Positions 26,976 through 37,312 of a stretch of 64,000 nucleotides of DNA are shown here, one piece after another. The notes under the pieces are model-generated. The model saw only the letters and a list, made by a program, of their open reading frames with translations. It was not told the origin of the DNA and searched no databases. The stretch lies in NCBI GenBank assembly GCA_014872815.1, contig WKFK01000010.1, forward strand, positions 156,595-220,594, given 5' to 3'. Every line of letters starts with the position of its first letter. The stretch's first letter is position 1. The translations under genes and the position numbers were made by a program. The stretch comes from Paracoccaceae bacterium (GTDB lineage Bacteria > Pseudomonadota > Alphaproteobacteria > Rhodobacterales > Rhodobacteraceae).

Positions 26976-28054
26976 TATGCGGCTCCCTTTTTCTTAAGCA
27001 CCACGCGGTAGTTGGTCAGCAGGTCCAGTGCGAGCAGGAAGAACAAGAGCATGCCTTGGAACACCTGAATGGCAGCGGAGGGCAGGCCGAGGTTGCCTTG
27101 TGCCAGGTCGCCGCCCACGTAAGTGAGCGCCATCAGCAGGGCAGCCAGCAGGATGCCAACCGGGTGCAGGCGGCCCAAGAAAGCCACGATGATGGCGGTG
27201 AAGCCGTAGCCAGAGGCGAAGTCGATGTTGATCTGACCAGACGGGCCGGTGACTTCAAACAGGCCTGCCAGCCCTGCCAATGCGCCGGAGGTGCCGAGGC
27301 AGAACAGGATCAGGCGGGTGGGGTTCACCCCTGCGAACCGCGCGGCGCGGGGGGCTTCGCCGGTGAGGCGGATGTTGAAGCCCAGAATGTGGCGGTTGAG
27401 CAGGATGTAAGAGAAGATCACTGCGATAAAGGCAAAAGCCATACCCCAGTGCAGGCCAGCGGCTTCGTTGATCCAGCTGTTGGCGGCGGGGTAGTCGGAG
27501 AAGTTGCGGGAACCGGGGAAGCCCATGCCTTCGGGGTTGCGCAACAGGCCCAGCGACATGGAGGCCAGCAGTTGGTCGGCCACATAGACCAGCATCAGAG
27601 ACACAAGGATTTCATTGGTGCCAAAGCGGACTTTCAGCAGCGCGGGGATCATGCCCCAGGCCCAGCCCCCTAGGGCACCTGCCACAATCATCAGCGGGAA
27701 GATCAGTCGGGTTTCGGTGGGGTAGAAGGCAAGGCCCACAGCGGCGCCACAGATCGCACCCATGATGTATTGGCCTTCGGCGCCGATGTTCCAGATGCCG
27801 GCCTTAAAGCCCAGCGATAGGCCAATGGCGATCAGCACCAGCGGCGCGGCTTTCACCAACAATTGCGGGCGGTAGTAGAAGGCAAATTCGCCCAGCACCG
27901 GATCCCAGAAGATGGTGCGGATGGCCTCAAACGGGTTTTTGCCCAGCACGGAAAACAGCAGGCCGCCCATGATCATGGTGATGGCGACCGCGATCAGCGG
28001 TGTGGCGAGCGACAGGGCGCGCGACGGGGTGGGGCGTTTTTCCAGCGCGATCAT
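26975..28054 (-). CDS. ABC transporter permease (BMP/nucleoside type, first subunit)
   Basis: 359 residues, multi-spanning, with APLVLIAIGLSLGFKAGIWNIGAEGQ, the segment typical of the NupP/YufP-type subunit. Its start overlaps the ATPase stop by four bases (ATGA). Membrane segments are spread along the length and no extra domain is seen. With the other subunit it forms the pore for the purine or nucleoside substrate presented by the BMP protein. Confidence 0.9.
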   Translation of the reverse strand: MIALEKRPTPSRALSLATPLIAVAITMIMGGLLFSVLGKNPFEAIRTIFWDPVLGEFAFYYRPQLLVKAAPLVLIAIGLSLGFKAGIWNIGAEGQYIMGAICGAAVGLAFYPTETRLIFPLMIVAGALGGWAWGMIPALLKVRFGTNEILVSLMLVYVADQLLASMSLGLLRNPEGMGFPGSRNFSDYPAANSWINEAAGLHWGMAFAFIAVIFSYILLNRHILGFNIRLTGEAPRAARFAGVNPTRLILFCLGTSGALAGLAGLFEVTGPSGQINIDFASGYGFTAIIVAFLGRLHPVGILLAALLMALTYVGGDLAQGNLGLPSAAIQVFQGMLLFFLLALDLLTNYRVVLKKKGAA

Positions 28055-29598
28055 GCGCTTGCTCCTTCTTGTTCTTCATCGCCCACATGGGCAACTTCCA
28101 TGCCGTGGGCACCGCCCATCATCAGGCCAATTTCATCAATGGTCAGACCGGCGGCGGGGCGGATGTCAGACATGCGCCCCTCGTTGAGTGCGCCAAATCG
28201 GTCAGAGATTTCCATGAGTTCATCAAGGTCTTGCGAGATCACCACGATGGCTGTGCCTGCGGCGGCGAGGTCCAGAAGGGATTGCCGAATGGCAGCTGCG
28301 GCGGCGGCATCCACGCCCCATGTGGGCTGGTTCACGATCAGCACCTCAGGGCCTTGCAGCACTTCGCGGCCGATCACAAACTTCTGCAGATTACCGCCCG
28401 AAAGCGCGCGGGCTGCGACGTGGTTGCCGGGCGTGCGCACGTCAAACTTTTTGATGATCGTGTCAGCGAACTCGTTGGTCTTGGCCCAGTTGACAAAGCC
28501 GTTTTTGGTCAGACCTTCGCGGATGGCTCCAGTGAGCAGCGCGTTCTCGGTCAGGCTCAGGTCAGGTGCAGCTGCATGGCCGAGGCGTTCTTCTGGTGCG
28601 GCTAGAATGCCCAGCTCGCGGCGCGCATTTGGCCCGAGGTTGGCGACGTCTTTACCTTTGACCTTGATCGAGTCCGGCCAGGTTAGGGACTCGCCAGAGA
28701 GCGCGGCCAACAACTCGTCCTGACCGTTGCCCGCTACGCCGCCGATGCCGAGGATCTCGCCTGCGCGCACGGTGAAGTGGATGTTCTTGAGCGTGGTGCC
28801 AAACGGGTTGGTTGGCTCCAAGGTGAGGCCGGAGACATCGAGCACAACCTCGCCCGCTTTTTCGGTGGTGCGGGTCGGGGTTTGCAGCGTGTCGCCCACC
28901 ATCATTTCCGCCATATCGCGGGCCGAGGTCTCAGCGGGCACACATTCGCCAACGTTTTTGCCAAGGCGCAGAATAGTGGCGTGGTCACAGAGCGCGCGGA
29001 TTTCTTCGAGTTTGTGGGAGATGTAGAGGATCGAGGTGCCCTCGGCCTTCAGCTTGTTTAGCGTCTGGAACAGGATTTCTACCTCCTGTGGGGTCAGAAC
29101 CGAGGTCGGCTCATCCATGATCAGCAGTTTGGGGTCTTGCAGCAGGCACCGGATGATTTCCACGCGCTGGCGTTCCCCGGCGGAGAGGTCGCCCACGGTG
29201 CGGTTGGGATCGAGCGGCAGGCCGTAGGTTTCGGAGACGCGGCGGATGCGGCGGGCGAGGTCGCGCATGGCCGGTGGGTTCTCCATGCCAAGCGCCACGT
29301 TTTCTGCCACCGAGAGCGCATCAAACAGCGAGAAGTGCTGAAATACCATTGCCACGCCGGAGGCGCGGGCGGCTTTGGGTTCGGCAGGCGCAAAGGGCTG
29401 GCCGTTCCAGGTCATGGTGCCGCTGTCGGGCTTCACCAGACCGTAGATCATTTTCACCAGCGTGGATTTCCCGGCACCGTTTTCGCCAAGCAGGGCGTGC
29501 ACCTCGTTGGTGCCGATGTCAAAAGAGACATCATCGTTGGCCACCACGCCGGGGTAGGTTTTGGTCAACCCCTTGATGGAGAGTAGTGGTGTGCTCAT
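28051..29598 (-). CDS. Tandem ABC ATPase of the nucleoside/purine transporter
   Basis: 515 residues from the ATG complementing 29596-29598, preceded by CAGGGGG. Two ABC domains are fused. The first (about 5-245) has GENGAGKST, LSAGERQ and LLIMDEPTS. The second (about 260-500) has a degenerate Walker A (GGVAGNGQDEL), LSGGNLQK and VNQPTWGVD, where the usual catalytic Glu after the Walker B aspartate position is replaced, as is common in the second half of this family. It is the first gene of the operon; a 7-bp stem-loop lies 56 bases upstream. Confidence 0.92.
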   Translation of the reverse strand: MSTPLLSIKGLTKTYPGVVANDDVSFDIGTNEVHALLGENGAGKSTLVKMIYGLVKPDSGTMTWNGQPFAPAEPKAARASGVAMVFQHFSLFDALSVAENVALGMENPPAMRDLARRIRRVSETYGLPLDPNRTVGDLSAGERQRVEIIRCLLQDPKLLIMDEPTSVLTPQEVEILFQTLNKLKAEGTSILYISHKLEEIRALCDHATILRLGKNVGECVPAETSARDMAEMMVGDTLQTPTRTTEKAGEVVLDVSGLTLEPTNPFGTTLKNIHFTVRAGEILGIGGVAGNGQDELLAALSGESLTWPDSIKVKGKDVANLGPNARRELGILAAPEERLGHAAAPDLSLTENALLTGAIREGLTKNGFVNWAKTNEFADTIIKKFDVRTPGNHVAARALSGGNLQKFVIGREVLQGPEVLIVNQPTWGVDAAAAAAIRQSLLDLAAAGTAIVVISQDLDELMEISDRFGALNEGRMSDIRPAAGLTIDEIGLMMGGAHGMEVAHVGDEEQEGASA

Positions 29599-29653
29599 AT
29601 CTGTCCCCCTGGCTGCGGGTGCTGCCGCTTGCTCGTGGCGCAAAACCGCTGAA

Positions 29654-29677
29654 TTTCTAGCGCATTCACCCTAGAAA
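29654..29677 (-). promoter_or_regulatory. Inverted repeat in the leader of the purine-type ABC operon
   Basis: TTTCTAG and CTAGAAA are separated by 10 bases, 56-79 bases before the ATPase start. It may be a protein operator or a hairpin in the 5' leader. I could not match it to a riboswitch consensus by eye. Confidence 0.4.
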
Positions 29678-30037
29678 CTGGCCTGCCGTATCTGCAAGAT
29701 AAACTTCGGCGCGCCTTGGTGCTCTGGGGGCCAATGACCTGCGCAGCGTCGATTGGCTGTCTCTCATATCCTTGGTTTTTAAGGGTTAGGCCAGAGTATT
29801 TTCAAAGATTTGTAGAAAGAGTTGCAGGCGCATAGGCTAAGCCTTTGCCTAAGTTTTGCGCAGGTTTTCGGGTGTTTCGGGCGGGTGGGCTGCACGCGAT
29901 AGGGGATTTTAGGAGTCGATTTTTCTTGGTTTTGCCCAGATTTGCGGTAGCGTTGACCTAATAGGACCTCACTTTGAATTTTTTTCTGCGGCGCCTGACT
30001 ATTTTGGCGTGCTCTCATTCCCACAAGGAGGTGTCAC
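29678..30037. other. Intergenic region between the ABC operon and the DUF3604 gene
   Basis: About 360 bases between divergent genes. AT-rich tracts near 29780-29960 suggest promoters for both sides; TTGACC at about 29954 is a candidate -35 for the plus-strand gene. AAGGAGGTG directly precedes the DUF3604 start. No gene or conserved RNA was recognised. Confidence 0.5.
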
Positions 30038-32011
30038 ATGGTTTCAACAGTTACTTCGATCAATCAGACAACGTCGAGGCGTGCGTTGGTTTGTGCGGCG
30101 GCACTGGGTGCGGCGACGCTCCTGCTCGCGACTCACGGTAAGGCGCAGGTTGTGCCCTCTGAGGAGGCCGCAGAAAGCGGCTTTGCCGACGCGCCGTTTT
30201 CGCCCTATGCCAATCGGTCCTTCCCGACGTTCCCATTGTGGGGCGAGACCCATTTGCACACGGGGCTGTCGCTGGATGCGGGGGCGTTTGGCAACATTCT
30301 GGGACCGGATGACGCCTGGCGGTTTGCCAAGGGGGAGCAGGTGGTGTCCTCCACCGGGCAGCCGGTGAAGCTGAGCCGTCCGCTGGATTGGATGGTGTTG
30401 ACCGATCACACCGATCTGATGGGGTTTGCGCCGGATTTGCAGGCGGGCAAGCCGGGGGTGCTTGCAGACCCAAAGGGGCGCGAGTGGCATGAAGGGTACA
30501 AGAAAGGCGGGGCAGAGGCCGGGAAGACGGCGTTTGACCTGATCACCAACTTCTCTCAGATGACCTTGCCGGAGTTGCTGGTGGAGAGTTACAGTCCTGG
30601 TGCGGATCCCTTTGCCTTTACCTGGGAAAAGATTGTGAATGCAGCCGAGGAACACAATGATCCAGGGCGGTTCACCGCCTTTATCGGCTTTGAGTGGACC
30701 TCTGTGCCCAAAGGCTTCAACCTGCACCGCAACGTTATGTTGCGCGATGGGCCGACGCGGGCTTTGCAAGTGGTGCCACCGGTGACACAGCCGCCCTATG
30801 GCGACACCGATCCCTATCACCTGTGGAATTGGCTGGAAGAGTATCAGGAGAAAACCGGCGGGCGGGCTGTGGCCTTTGCCCACAACGGCAACCTGTCCAA
30901 TGGCTGGATGTTCCCGACGGAGGACACCTATCACGGGGGCAAGGTCGATGAGGAATATGTGCAGCTGCGTGCCAAATGGGAGCCGCATTACGAAGTCACA
31001 CAGATCAAAGGGGATGGTGAGGCACATCCGTTCCTGAGCCCGGATGACGAGTTTGCCGACTACGAGAACTGGGATGTTGGGAACCTTGACCTGACGGAAT
31101 TGAAAACCGAGGAGATGCTGGCGGGGGAATATGCCCGGGAGGCGCTGAAGCAGGGCTTGGCGCTGGAGAAGAAGTTTGGCGTGAACCCCTTTAAATTTGG
31201 TCTGGGGGGCGCAACGGACAGCCACACGGCGCTAGCGACCGCTGAGGAAGAGAACTTTTTCTCCAAGTCGGTGAGTGTGGAGCCGTCCCCGACACGGATT
31301 GAGCATCCGTTTGTGAAGAGCGACTTGGGGGAAATTGCCGGTCACCAACTGGTGGCGTCCGGCTACACGGCCGTTTGGGCGACGGAGAACACCCGCTCTG
31401 CGATCTTTGATGCGTTTAAGCGCCGGGAGACCTATGCGACCACAGGTCCACGTATCGGGCTGCGGTTCTTTGGCGGCTGGGATTTCAACGAGGCCGATGG
31501 CCGTTCACGCAATCCGGCTGTGATTGGTTACTCCAAAGGCGTGCCGATGGGCGCCGATCTGCCGCAGCACGAAGGTGATGGCGCGCCAAGCTTCCTGCTC
31601 GCTGCGCTGCGCGATCCAATAGGGGCCAATCTCGACCGTATGCAGGTGATCAAAGGCTGGATGGATGCCGACGGCGAGCTGCATGAGAAGGTCTATGACG
31701 TGGCCTGGTCAGATGGGCGCGAGATGGATGCGAATGGTAAAGTGCCAGCGGTTGGAAATACGGTGGACATCGACAGTGCCAGTTGGACCAACACCATCGG
31801 GGCGGCAGAGCTGACCTCGGTTTGGACCGATCCGGACTTTGATCCGGCAGAACCGGCTTTCTACTATGTGCGTGTGCTTGAAATCCCGACACCGCGCTGG
31901 GTGCTTTATGACAAGCTGCGTTATGGCATTGAGCTGCCTGCAGAAGCGCAGCTTGTGCATCAAGAGCGGGCCTATTCCTCGCCGATCTGGTACACGCCTC
32001 CGAAAGGGTAG
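30038..32011 (+). CDS. Exported DUF3604 protein
   Basis: 657 residues behind a very strong AAGGAGGTG ribosome-binding site. An N-terminal signal-like stretch ([19 protein letters not shown], ending at KAQ) has two arginines but not the full Tat consensus. The mature part starts with [15 protein letters not shown], the metal-binding entrance motif of DUF3604, a PHP-like fold. It continues with [21 protein letters not shown] and the C-terminal [12 protein letters not shown] of the family. DUF3604 proteins often occur near sulfatases and their reaction is unknown; no sulfatase is here. It ends at a shared terminator with the HpaI-type gene. Confidence 0.88.
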   Translation: MVSTVTSINQTTSRRALVCAAALGAATLLLATHGKAQVVPSEEAAESGFADAPFSPYANRSFPTFPLWGETHLHTGLSLDAGAFGNILGPDDAWRFAKGEQVVSSTGQPVKLSRPLDWMVLTDHTDLMGFAPDLQAGKPGVLADPKGREWHEGYKKGGAEAGKTAFDLITNFSQMTLPELLVESYSPGADPFAFTWEKIVNAAEEHNDPGRFTAFIGFEWTSVPKGFNLHRNVMLRDGPTRALQVVPPVTQPPYGDTDPYHLWNWLEEYQEKTGGRAVAFAHNGNLSNGWMFPTEDTYHGGKVDEEYVQLRAKWEPHYEVTQIKGDGEAHPFLSPDDEFADYENWDVGNLDLTELKTEEMLAGEYAREALKQGLALEKKFGVNPFKFGLGGATDSHTALATAEEENFFSKSVSVEPSPTRIEHPFVKSDLGEIAGHQLVASGYTAVWATENTRSAIFDAFKRRETYATTGPRIGLRFFGGWDFNEADGRSRNPAVIGYSKGVPMGADLPQHEGDGAPSFLLAALRDPIGANLDRMQVIKGWMDADGELHEKVYDVAWSDGREMDANGKVPAVGNTVDIDSASWTNTIGAAELTSVWTDPDFDPAEPAFYYVRVLEIPTPRWVLYDKLRYGIELPAEAQLVHQERAYSSPIWYTPPKG

Positions 32012-32028
32012 TCTTTTCCTGAAAAACC

Positions 32029-32056
32029 AAAAGGGCGCCGGTCATGGCGCCCTTTT
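32029..32056. terminator. Bidirectional terminator between DUF3604 and HpaI-type genes
   Basis: AAAAGGGCGCC and GGCGCCCTTTT make an 11-bp stem with a 6-base loop between convergent genes, with A- and T-runs suited to both directions. Confidence 0.92.
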
Positions 32057-32057
32057 G

Positions 32058-32834
32058 TTATTTTATCAGCGCTTTGGCGTCTTTGCTGAGCGTGCGGGCC
32101 GCGTTTGCCAAAATCACCGTGTCGATGCCCACCGCCACAAAGGTAGCGCCGAGATCGAGGTAGGTTTTGGCTTGCTCCAAGGACAGGGTGATAATGCCCG
32201 GCGCTTTGCCCGCCGCGGCGATGCGGGCGATCGCATCTGTGATGACAGCTTGCACCTCTGGCGCATTGGGATTTTCGGGAAAGCCCATATCCGCCGATAG
32301 ATCGGCCGGGCCGATGAAGACACCGTCCACGCCATCTACGGCCAAGATGTCGTCAAGGTTCTCAATGGCGGTGCGGGTTTCGGCCTGCACCAACACGCAG
32401 ATTTGCGCGTTGGCGGTGGTGCCGTAGTCCGGTATGGCGCCAAATTGGGTGACGCGCGCGCCGTAACCGCCCATGCCGCGCACACCGTCGGGCGCATAGC
32501 GGCAGGCGCGTACAATGGCTTCGGCTTGTGCACCGGTGTCAACCATCGGCACCAAAACGGATTGTGCCCCTGCATCCAGCACCTGTTTTAGCACCCAGTC
32601 TTCGCCGATGGGTACGCGCACCACGGCGTGGCTGTTGCTTGGATCCACCACACGTACTTGGTCTGTGATGGAGCGTATGTCGTTGGGGCCATGTTCGCCG
32701 TCCACCAGCAGCCAGTCGAAATTGGCGGTGGTCATCAGTTCGGCGCCGATGGTTTCACCAAAACACATCCAGCATCCGATCTGGGGTTGTTTGTTGGCAA
32801 GGGCGGCTTTGAAAGGGTTGTGAGGCGCTGGCAT
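32058..32834 (-). CDS. HpcH/HpaI-family aldolase
   Basis: 258 residues, matching class II pyruvate aldolases of the HpaI/GarL group. Visible motifs are GCWMCFGETIGAEL, WLLVDGEHGPND (catalytic His in GEHGPND), VPMVDTGAQAEA and VDGVFIGPADLSADMG, which carries the metal and substrate-binding end. Such enzymes cleave 4-hydroxy-2-oxo acids to pyruvate and an aldehyde with a divalent metal. The natural substrate (4-hydroxy-2-oxoheptanedioate, 2-keto-3-deoxy sugar acids or another) cannot be told from sequence, and no aromatic catabolism genes adjoin it. GGAG lies before the ATG. Confidence 0.88.
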   Translation of the reverse strand: MPAPHNPFKAALANKQPQIGCWMCFGETIGAELMTTANFDWLLVDGEHGPNDIRSITDQVRVVDPSNSHAVVRVPIGEDWVLKQVLDAGAQSVLVPMVDTGAQAEAIVRACRYAPDGVRGMGGYGARVTQFGAIPDYGTTANAQICVLVQAETRTAIENLDDILAVDGVDGVFIGPADLSADMGFPENPNAPEVQAVITDAIARIAAAGKAPGIITLSLEQAKTYLDLGATFVAVGIDTVILANAARTLSKDAKALIK

Positions 32835-33030
32835 CGTTGGCTCCGGTCAGAACTTTGCGTGTTAAGCAAATTGACGGCATTCCGCCGCAACTGTCCAGCT
32901 TTGGATTTCGGGTGCCAAAAGCGCCCCGCCTTAATTTGAGACACGAATACTCTGCCGCGCCTTCGGCGCTCTCAAGACATTCGCGTCACAGAATCTTTTA
33001 GGAAGGCGAGGCGCTGCTAAAACGAGAAAG

Positions 33031-33053
33031 GCCGACCCGAAGGTCGACCTCTC
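33031..33053 (-). terminator. Stem-loop after the RTX/Hint gene
   Basis: Read on the minus strand, AGGTCGACC, loop TTCG, GGTCGGCCT (one mismatch) is followed by TTCTCGTTTT. It is about 25 bases past the stop of the RTX/Hint gene. Confidence 0.6.
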
Positions 33054-33079
33054 CCATAGCGAACTTGTGACTGTGGGGC

Positions 33080-36000
33080 TTAGCCCAGCAGTTTGGCCTC
33101 GTGGCGCTTCAGCGACAGGCGGGCGGCGGTGTAACCGGCCAAACCTTCACGTTGCTGCAGCTCCGGGAACAGGGCGTAGATTTCGTCACGCTGTTCTTTG
33201 CCGATGCCGTTCATGGAGTATTCACCCGGCTGGAAGCTCTCGCTCCATGCGCCGTCTGCGAGCACCACTTCGTGGTTGTCACAGAGGAAGTGGATGTAAT
33301 CCACGCCAACCACGTCAACCTGCTCGACACCGTCAAGATGGGTCAGGTGCTTTGCTGCCACCAGAACTTCGCGCTCTTCAAAGAGCAGCTCGGCTTGCTC
33401 GGACACCAGCAGCATGCGGTGAGATGGGGAGACCATCATGTCGCGCTCTGGCTGGTTTGGACCCAATGCACCCTGTTTGATCAGGATTGGGCGGAACTCT
33501 GGGCGGGCCATGAGTTCGCGACCGGAGACGTGCTTGCGGCCAGCCCAGCGGATGGTCTGCAGACCATTGTCGCGGGTCACAACCTGATCGCCTTCCTGCA
33601 GGTTCTCCACAGACACCTCGCCCATTGGGGTGAGGATCTTGGTGCCTGGTGTGAAGCACACAATTTCGATGTTCTCGAAGGTCGCTGTACCGGTCACGAC
33701 TGGTGCGTCGCCGGAACTGTCGAGGAACTCGATGGTGCCGTCAAAGCCGTTACCATCGCTGTCGGTGACCAGATCGACTACGCGCCAATCAATACCCCGT
33801 TCGCCAGCGATCTCCAGGCTGTCCATGTCGACGCCTTCGGACCCACCGAAAATTTGGTCGCCGTCGCCATCTTCGACACCGCTGATAACAAAGGTGTCTT
33901 CGTCAGCACCGCCAGAAAGCACGTCCGAACCGGTGCCACCTGCGATCGTATCGTTGCCGTCGCCGCCGTCGACAGTGTCATCACCTTCCTGACCAAAGAT
34001 CAGATCGTCGCCGTCGCCGCCGGAGATGGAGTCATCGCCGGGCTCAAGCGCCAACGCGTCGTCAAAGTCATCCGGACGCGGGGCAAGGGTGCCGGTGTCC
34101 AGATCGTAGCTGTCATCGCCGTAGATGACATCGTCACCGTCGCCACCGGTGATGGTGTCGCCACCGATACCGCCGCCAATGCTGTCGTTGTCATCACCGC
34201 CATCGATCAGATCGCCGCCAGACGACCCGTTGATCAGGTCGTTGCCGTCACCGCCACTGATGGTGTCTGGAGTTTGACCCACAGAGGCCACGCCGGTCAC
34301 GCCGGGTGTGCCGCCGGTGATGCGGTCATCGCCTGCGCCACCTTCCAGTGTGTCCTCGCCCGCGCCACCGATGATCAGGTCGTCGCCTGCGTCGCCGTCG
34401 ATGCTGTCTGCGCCAATGCCACCGATGACGGTGTCTTCGCCGATGCCTGCGACAACGATGTTGTTGCCGGACCCTGCATCCACGAAGTTGGCTCCGGCGC
34501 CGGTTGCGATGATGTCGTCGCCGTCGCCGCCGATGATGGAGTCATCACCTTCGCCGCCGTCGATCACGTCGGAGCCTTGGCCACCGTCAATGGTGTCCGC
34601 GCCTGCGCCGCCAACCAGAAGGTCTGTGTCGCCTTCGCCCATCAGGACGTCGTCGCCTTCGCCACCCCAGATGCTGTCGCCTTGATCGCCGCCCCAGAGT
34701 TCGTCGTTGCCCGCTTCACCGAACAGTTTGTCGGTGCCGATGCCGCCGAAGATGGTGTCATCGTCTGCACCACCGGACACATCGTCAAAGCCTGCTCCGG
34801 CTTCGATCAGGTCGTTGCCTGCACCACCGTGCACAACGTCGTCGCCGTCGCCGGAGATGACGGTGTCGTCACCCGCGCCGGCGTCGACCGCGTCGCGGTT
34901 GTCGCCGCGCGGTGTGCCGCCCAGATCTTCGAAGAAGCTCGAAGGGGTGTCGGAGTCCAGCGGCTCGTCCAGGAAGTTTTCAAGCGCATCATAGTTGTCG
35001 ATGCGATCGCCTTCCGGATCACCCACATAAGAAGCGTCGATCAGATCCGCGCCGTCGGTGCCTTCAACAACGCCGTCAAGCGCGTCAGTTGGAACGATGA
35101 CAACGTTTTCGATGTTCACGAATGTTGTTGTCACACCTGTGCGCACATCGTCGGCATCGAGGTAGTACACCACACCGTTTTCAGGGTTGAGCGGATCGTA
35201 TTCGATCTCGGCATGTCCGCGCACTTCGAGCGTGTCAAAGTCATCGCCGCCTTCGTTGCCGTCGATGTATTGATCATCTTGGCCCACCACAATGATGGTG
35301 TCGCGGTCGTCGCCACCGGAAACGGTGTCTTCGCCCGGACCTGTGGAGATCAGGTCGTCGCCTGCGCCGCCAGAGATCAGATCGTCGCCATCGTTACCAA
35401 GAATGGTGTCGTTGCCGTCTTCGCCGTAGAGTTCGTCGTTGCCTGGGTTGCCTTCCAGGAAATCGTCGCCTGCGCCGCCGTGCAGCGTGTCGTCGCCCCC
35501 GCCGGCATCCAGCGAGTCATTGCCAGCACCGCCTTTCAGCAGATCATCACCCTGCGAGCCATCCAGAATATCGTCGCCTGTGCCGCCTTCCAGGGTGTCG
35601 TTATCTGCGCCACCGGCCAGAACATCGTCATCTGCGCCACCGATCAGGCGGTCGTTTCCTGCGCCACCGGTCAGGGTGTCGTTGCCATCACGGCCAATGA
35701 CCAGGTCGTCCCCGATTAGGCCTTCCGCGAAGTCGTTGCCGTCGCCGCCAACCAGGCTGTCGTTGCCCAAGCCGCCGCCGATAACGTCGTCACCTGCGCC
35801 GCCGAAGGCCACGTCGTCGCCTGCGCCCGCGACAACGGTGTCGTCCCCGCCATAGCCAACGATGATGTCGTCGTTTTCTTCGAGTGCAGGGAAGATGTTG
35901 TCTTCGTTGTCGACAAAGTCGCCATCAGGATCGCCGTCATAGATGTGGTCGATCAGGTCGGCCGCCGCAGACCCCTCAACGATGCCATCACGGGTGCCGT

Positions 36001-37312
36001 CGGACAGATCGTCATAGAGAATGTTCTCAATGTTCTGGAACTCAAATGCGTCGCCGGTTTCGTCAACGACAACAACGCCATTTTCGCCATTTTCAGGGTC
36101 GTAAACGATGGTGACTGTGCCCAGACCACGCAAGTCCAGTGTGTCATCGTCGTTGCCGTCTTCACCGCCGTCGATGAGGTCCAGATGCGAGGCGCCAATG
36201 ATGGTGTCGGAATCTGCGCCGCCATCCAGCGTATCCATGCCGTCACCGCCAGTCAGGAGGTCGTCGCCTTCCTGACCATAGATCAGATCTTCACCTAAGC
36301 CGCCGGTGAGAACATCGTCGCCATCTTCCTCGATGACGCCTTCGCCACCTTGAAAGAAAACGTCCGATACTGTCACGTCTGCGGGTTCTTCGCCGAGGTT
36401 TACCAGACGAATTTCCAGCTCAGACACCGGACCTGGGATGTTGACCAGAACCGAGTTGGCGGTGGTTGTGGAGTCGCCCGGGGTGGTGCCATCAGAAATG
36501 GCCGCTTCGTTGCCGGGCAGCCCGTCGATGTCCACCAGATGCAGGTTGGTCAGATCTTCAGCGGTGAAGGTGACTTCAACCAGGTTGCCCTGCGCGTCAT
36601 ATGCCAGAACTTTGACAACCGAGTTTTCATCAATGTCGTTGATGCGGAACTGAACGTTTTCAACCGCTTCGGAAAACGCGAGCGTTTGAGAGGTTGTCGC
36701 ATTCTGTCCGCTGCCGGTGGCGATACGCGCGGCGCTGTTGGCGTCGCCGGTTTCGTCGCCGGTGTTGATGCCGTCCAGAACCTGTGTCTCGTCTTCAAAG
36801 GTGTTGGACCCACCCGCGCCGACAGAAGAGGTAAGGGTTACGGAAACGGAACCGGTGTTTTGCACAAAGGACGATGCGAGGTCATCACCGTCTGCCGGGC
36901 TGCCAACTTCGCTCCAATTGAAGCTTTGGATACCACCAGGTGTCGGCGTCGGTGTGGAGCCGGGCTCGTAGCCACCATAGATGGTGTCGTTGCCGTCCAT
37001 GCCGTCGATGGTGTCGCTTCCGCCTTCTCCGGCAAGAACGTCGTCACCTGGCTCATCCGTGCCGTCTTGTGTGCCAACTTCGTCACCGTAGACTTCATCA
37101 TCGCCTGCACCGGCGTGGACCGTGTCGTCGCCGTTGCCCGCAAAAATAGTGTCGTCTCCAGCACCAGCAATGATGTCATCATCGCCGTCTTGGGCACTGA
37201 TGACGTTGCCGTTGTTGTCAATTGTATCGCCTTCTGTGTCGACGAATCCTACGGACATATCGTCGTCAGTTTGTGTGCCGTCTACAATTCCCGGACCGTT
37301 TGGATCAGCCAT
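33080..37312 (-). CDS. Large RTX calcium-binding repeat protein with C-terminal Hint domain
   Basis: 1410 residues from the ATG complementing 37310-37312 (AGAGGG upstream); a start 8 codons earlier is less likely. Most of the protein is glycine/aspartate nonapeptides of the GGxGxDxLx type in several blocks, which fold into calcium-binding beta-rolls. Residues about 120-340 hold a non-repeat beta-rich domain (NWSEVGSPADG ... VSDVFFQGG). From Cys1219 (CFTPGTKILTP) to about 1360 runs a Hint_2 domain with NLQEGDQVVTRDNG and MMVSPSHRMLL, which in the hedgehog/intein fold can cleave the chain before that Cys. There is no signal peptide, so type I secretion is likely, but no exporter genes are nearby. 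Acidic composition is strong throughout. Confidence 0.92.
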   Translation of the reverse strand: MADPNGPGIVDGTQTDDDMSVGFVDTEGDTIDNNGNVISAQDGDDDIIAGAGDDTIFAGNGDDTVHAGAGDDEVYGDEVGTQDGTDEPGDDVLAGEGGSDTIDGMDGNDTIYGGYEPGSTPTPTPGGIQSFNWSEVGSPADGDDLASSFVQNTGSVSVTLTSSVGAGGSNTFEDETQVLDGINTGDETGDANSAARIATGSGQNATTSQTLAFSEAVENVQFRINDIDENSVVKVLAYDAQGNLVEVTFTAEDLTNLHLVDIDGLPGNEAAISDGTTPGDSTTTANSVLVNIPGPVSELEIRLVNLGEEPADVTVSDVFFQGGEGVIEEDGDDVLTGGLGEDLIYGQEGDDLLTGGDGMDTLDGGADSDTIIGASHLDLIDGGEDGNDDDTLDLRGLGTVTIVYDPENGENGVVVVDETGDAFEFQNIENILYDDLSDGTRDGIVEGSAAADLIDHIYDGDPDGDFVDNEDNIFPALEENDDIIVGYGGDDTVVAGAGDDVAFGGAGDDVIGGGLGNDSLVGGDGNDFAEGLIGDDLVIGRDGNDTLTGGAGNDRLIGGADDDVLAGGADNDTLEGGTGDDILDGSQGDDLLKGGAGNDSLDAGGGDDTLHGGAGDDFLEGNPGNDELYGEDGNDTILGNDGDDLISGGAGDDLISTGPGEDTVSGGDDRDTIIVVGQDDQYIDGNEGGDDFDTLEVRGHAEIEYDPLNPENGVVYYLDADDVRTGVTTTFVNIENVVIVPTDALDGVVEGTDGADLIDASYVGDPEGDRIDNYDALENFLDEPLDSDTPSSFFEDLGGTPRGDNRDAVDAGAGDDTVISGDGDDVVHGGAGNDLIEAGAGFDDVSGGADDDTIFGGIGTDKLFGEAGNDELWGGDQGDSIWGGEGDDVLMGEGDTDLLVGGAGADTIDGGQGSDVIDGGEGDDSIIGGDGDDIIATGAGANFVDAGSGNNIVVAGIGEDTVIGGIGADSIDGDAGDDLIIGGAGEDTLEGGAGDDRITGGTPGVTGVASVGQTPDTISGGDGNDLINGSSGGDLIDGGDDNDSIGGGIGGDTITGGDGDDVIYGDDSYDLDTGTLAPRPDDFDDALALEPGDDSISGGDGDDLIFGQEGDDTVDGGDGNDTIAGGTGSDVLSGGADEDTFVISGVEDGDGDQIFGGSEGVDMDSLEIAGERGIDWRVVDLVTDSDGNGFDGTIEFLDSSGDAPVVTGTATFENIEIVCFTPGTKILTPMGEVSVENLQEGDQVVTRDNGLQTIRWAGRKHVSGRELMARPEFRPILIKQGALGPNQPERDMMVSPSHRMLLVSEQAELLFEEREVLVAAKHLTHLDGVEQVDVVGVDYIHFLCDNHEVVLADGAWSESFQPGEYSMNGIGKEQRDEIYALFPELQQREGLAGYTAARLSLKRHEAKLLG

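Noticed and set aside
33101..35719. 872-codon open frame antisense to the RTX gene
   Set aside because: It is a mirror of the GC-biased glycine/aspartate repeats, with a monotonous Val/Ala/Asp composition and no known domain.
33700..37250. Regular short repeats that could be taken for a CRISPR array
   Set aside because: The repeats are coding RTX nonapeptides in one frame; there are no identical repeats separated by unique spacers and no cas genes.
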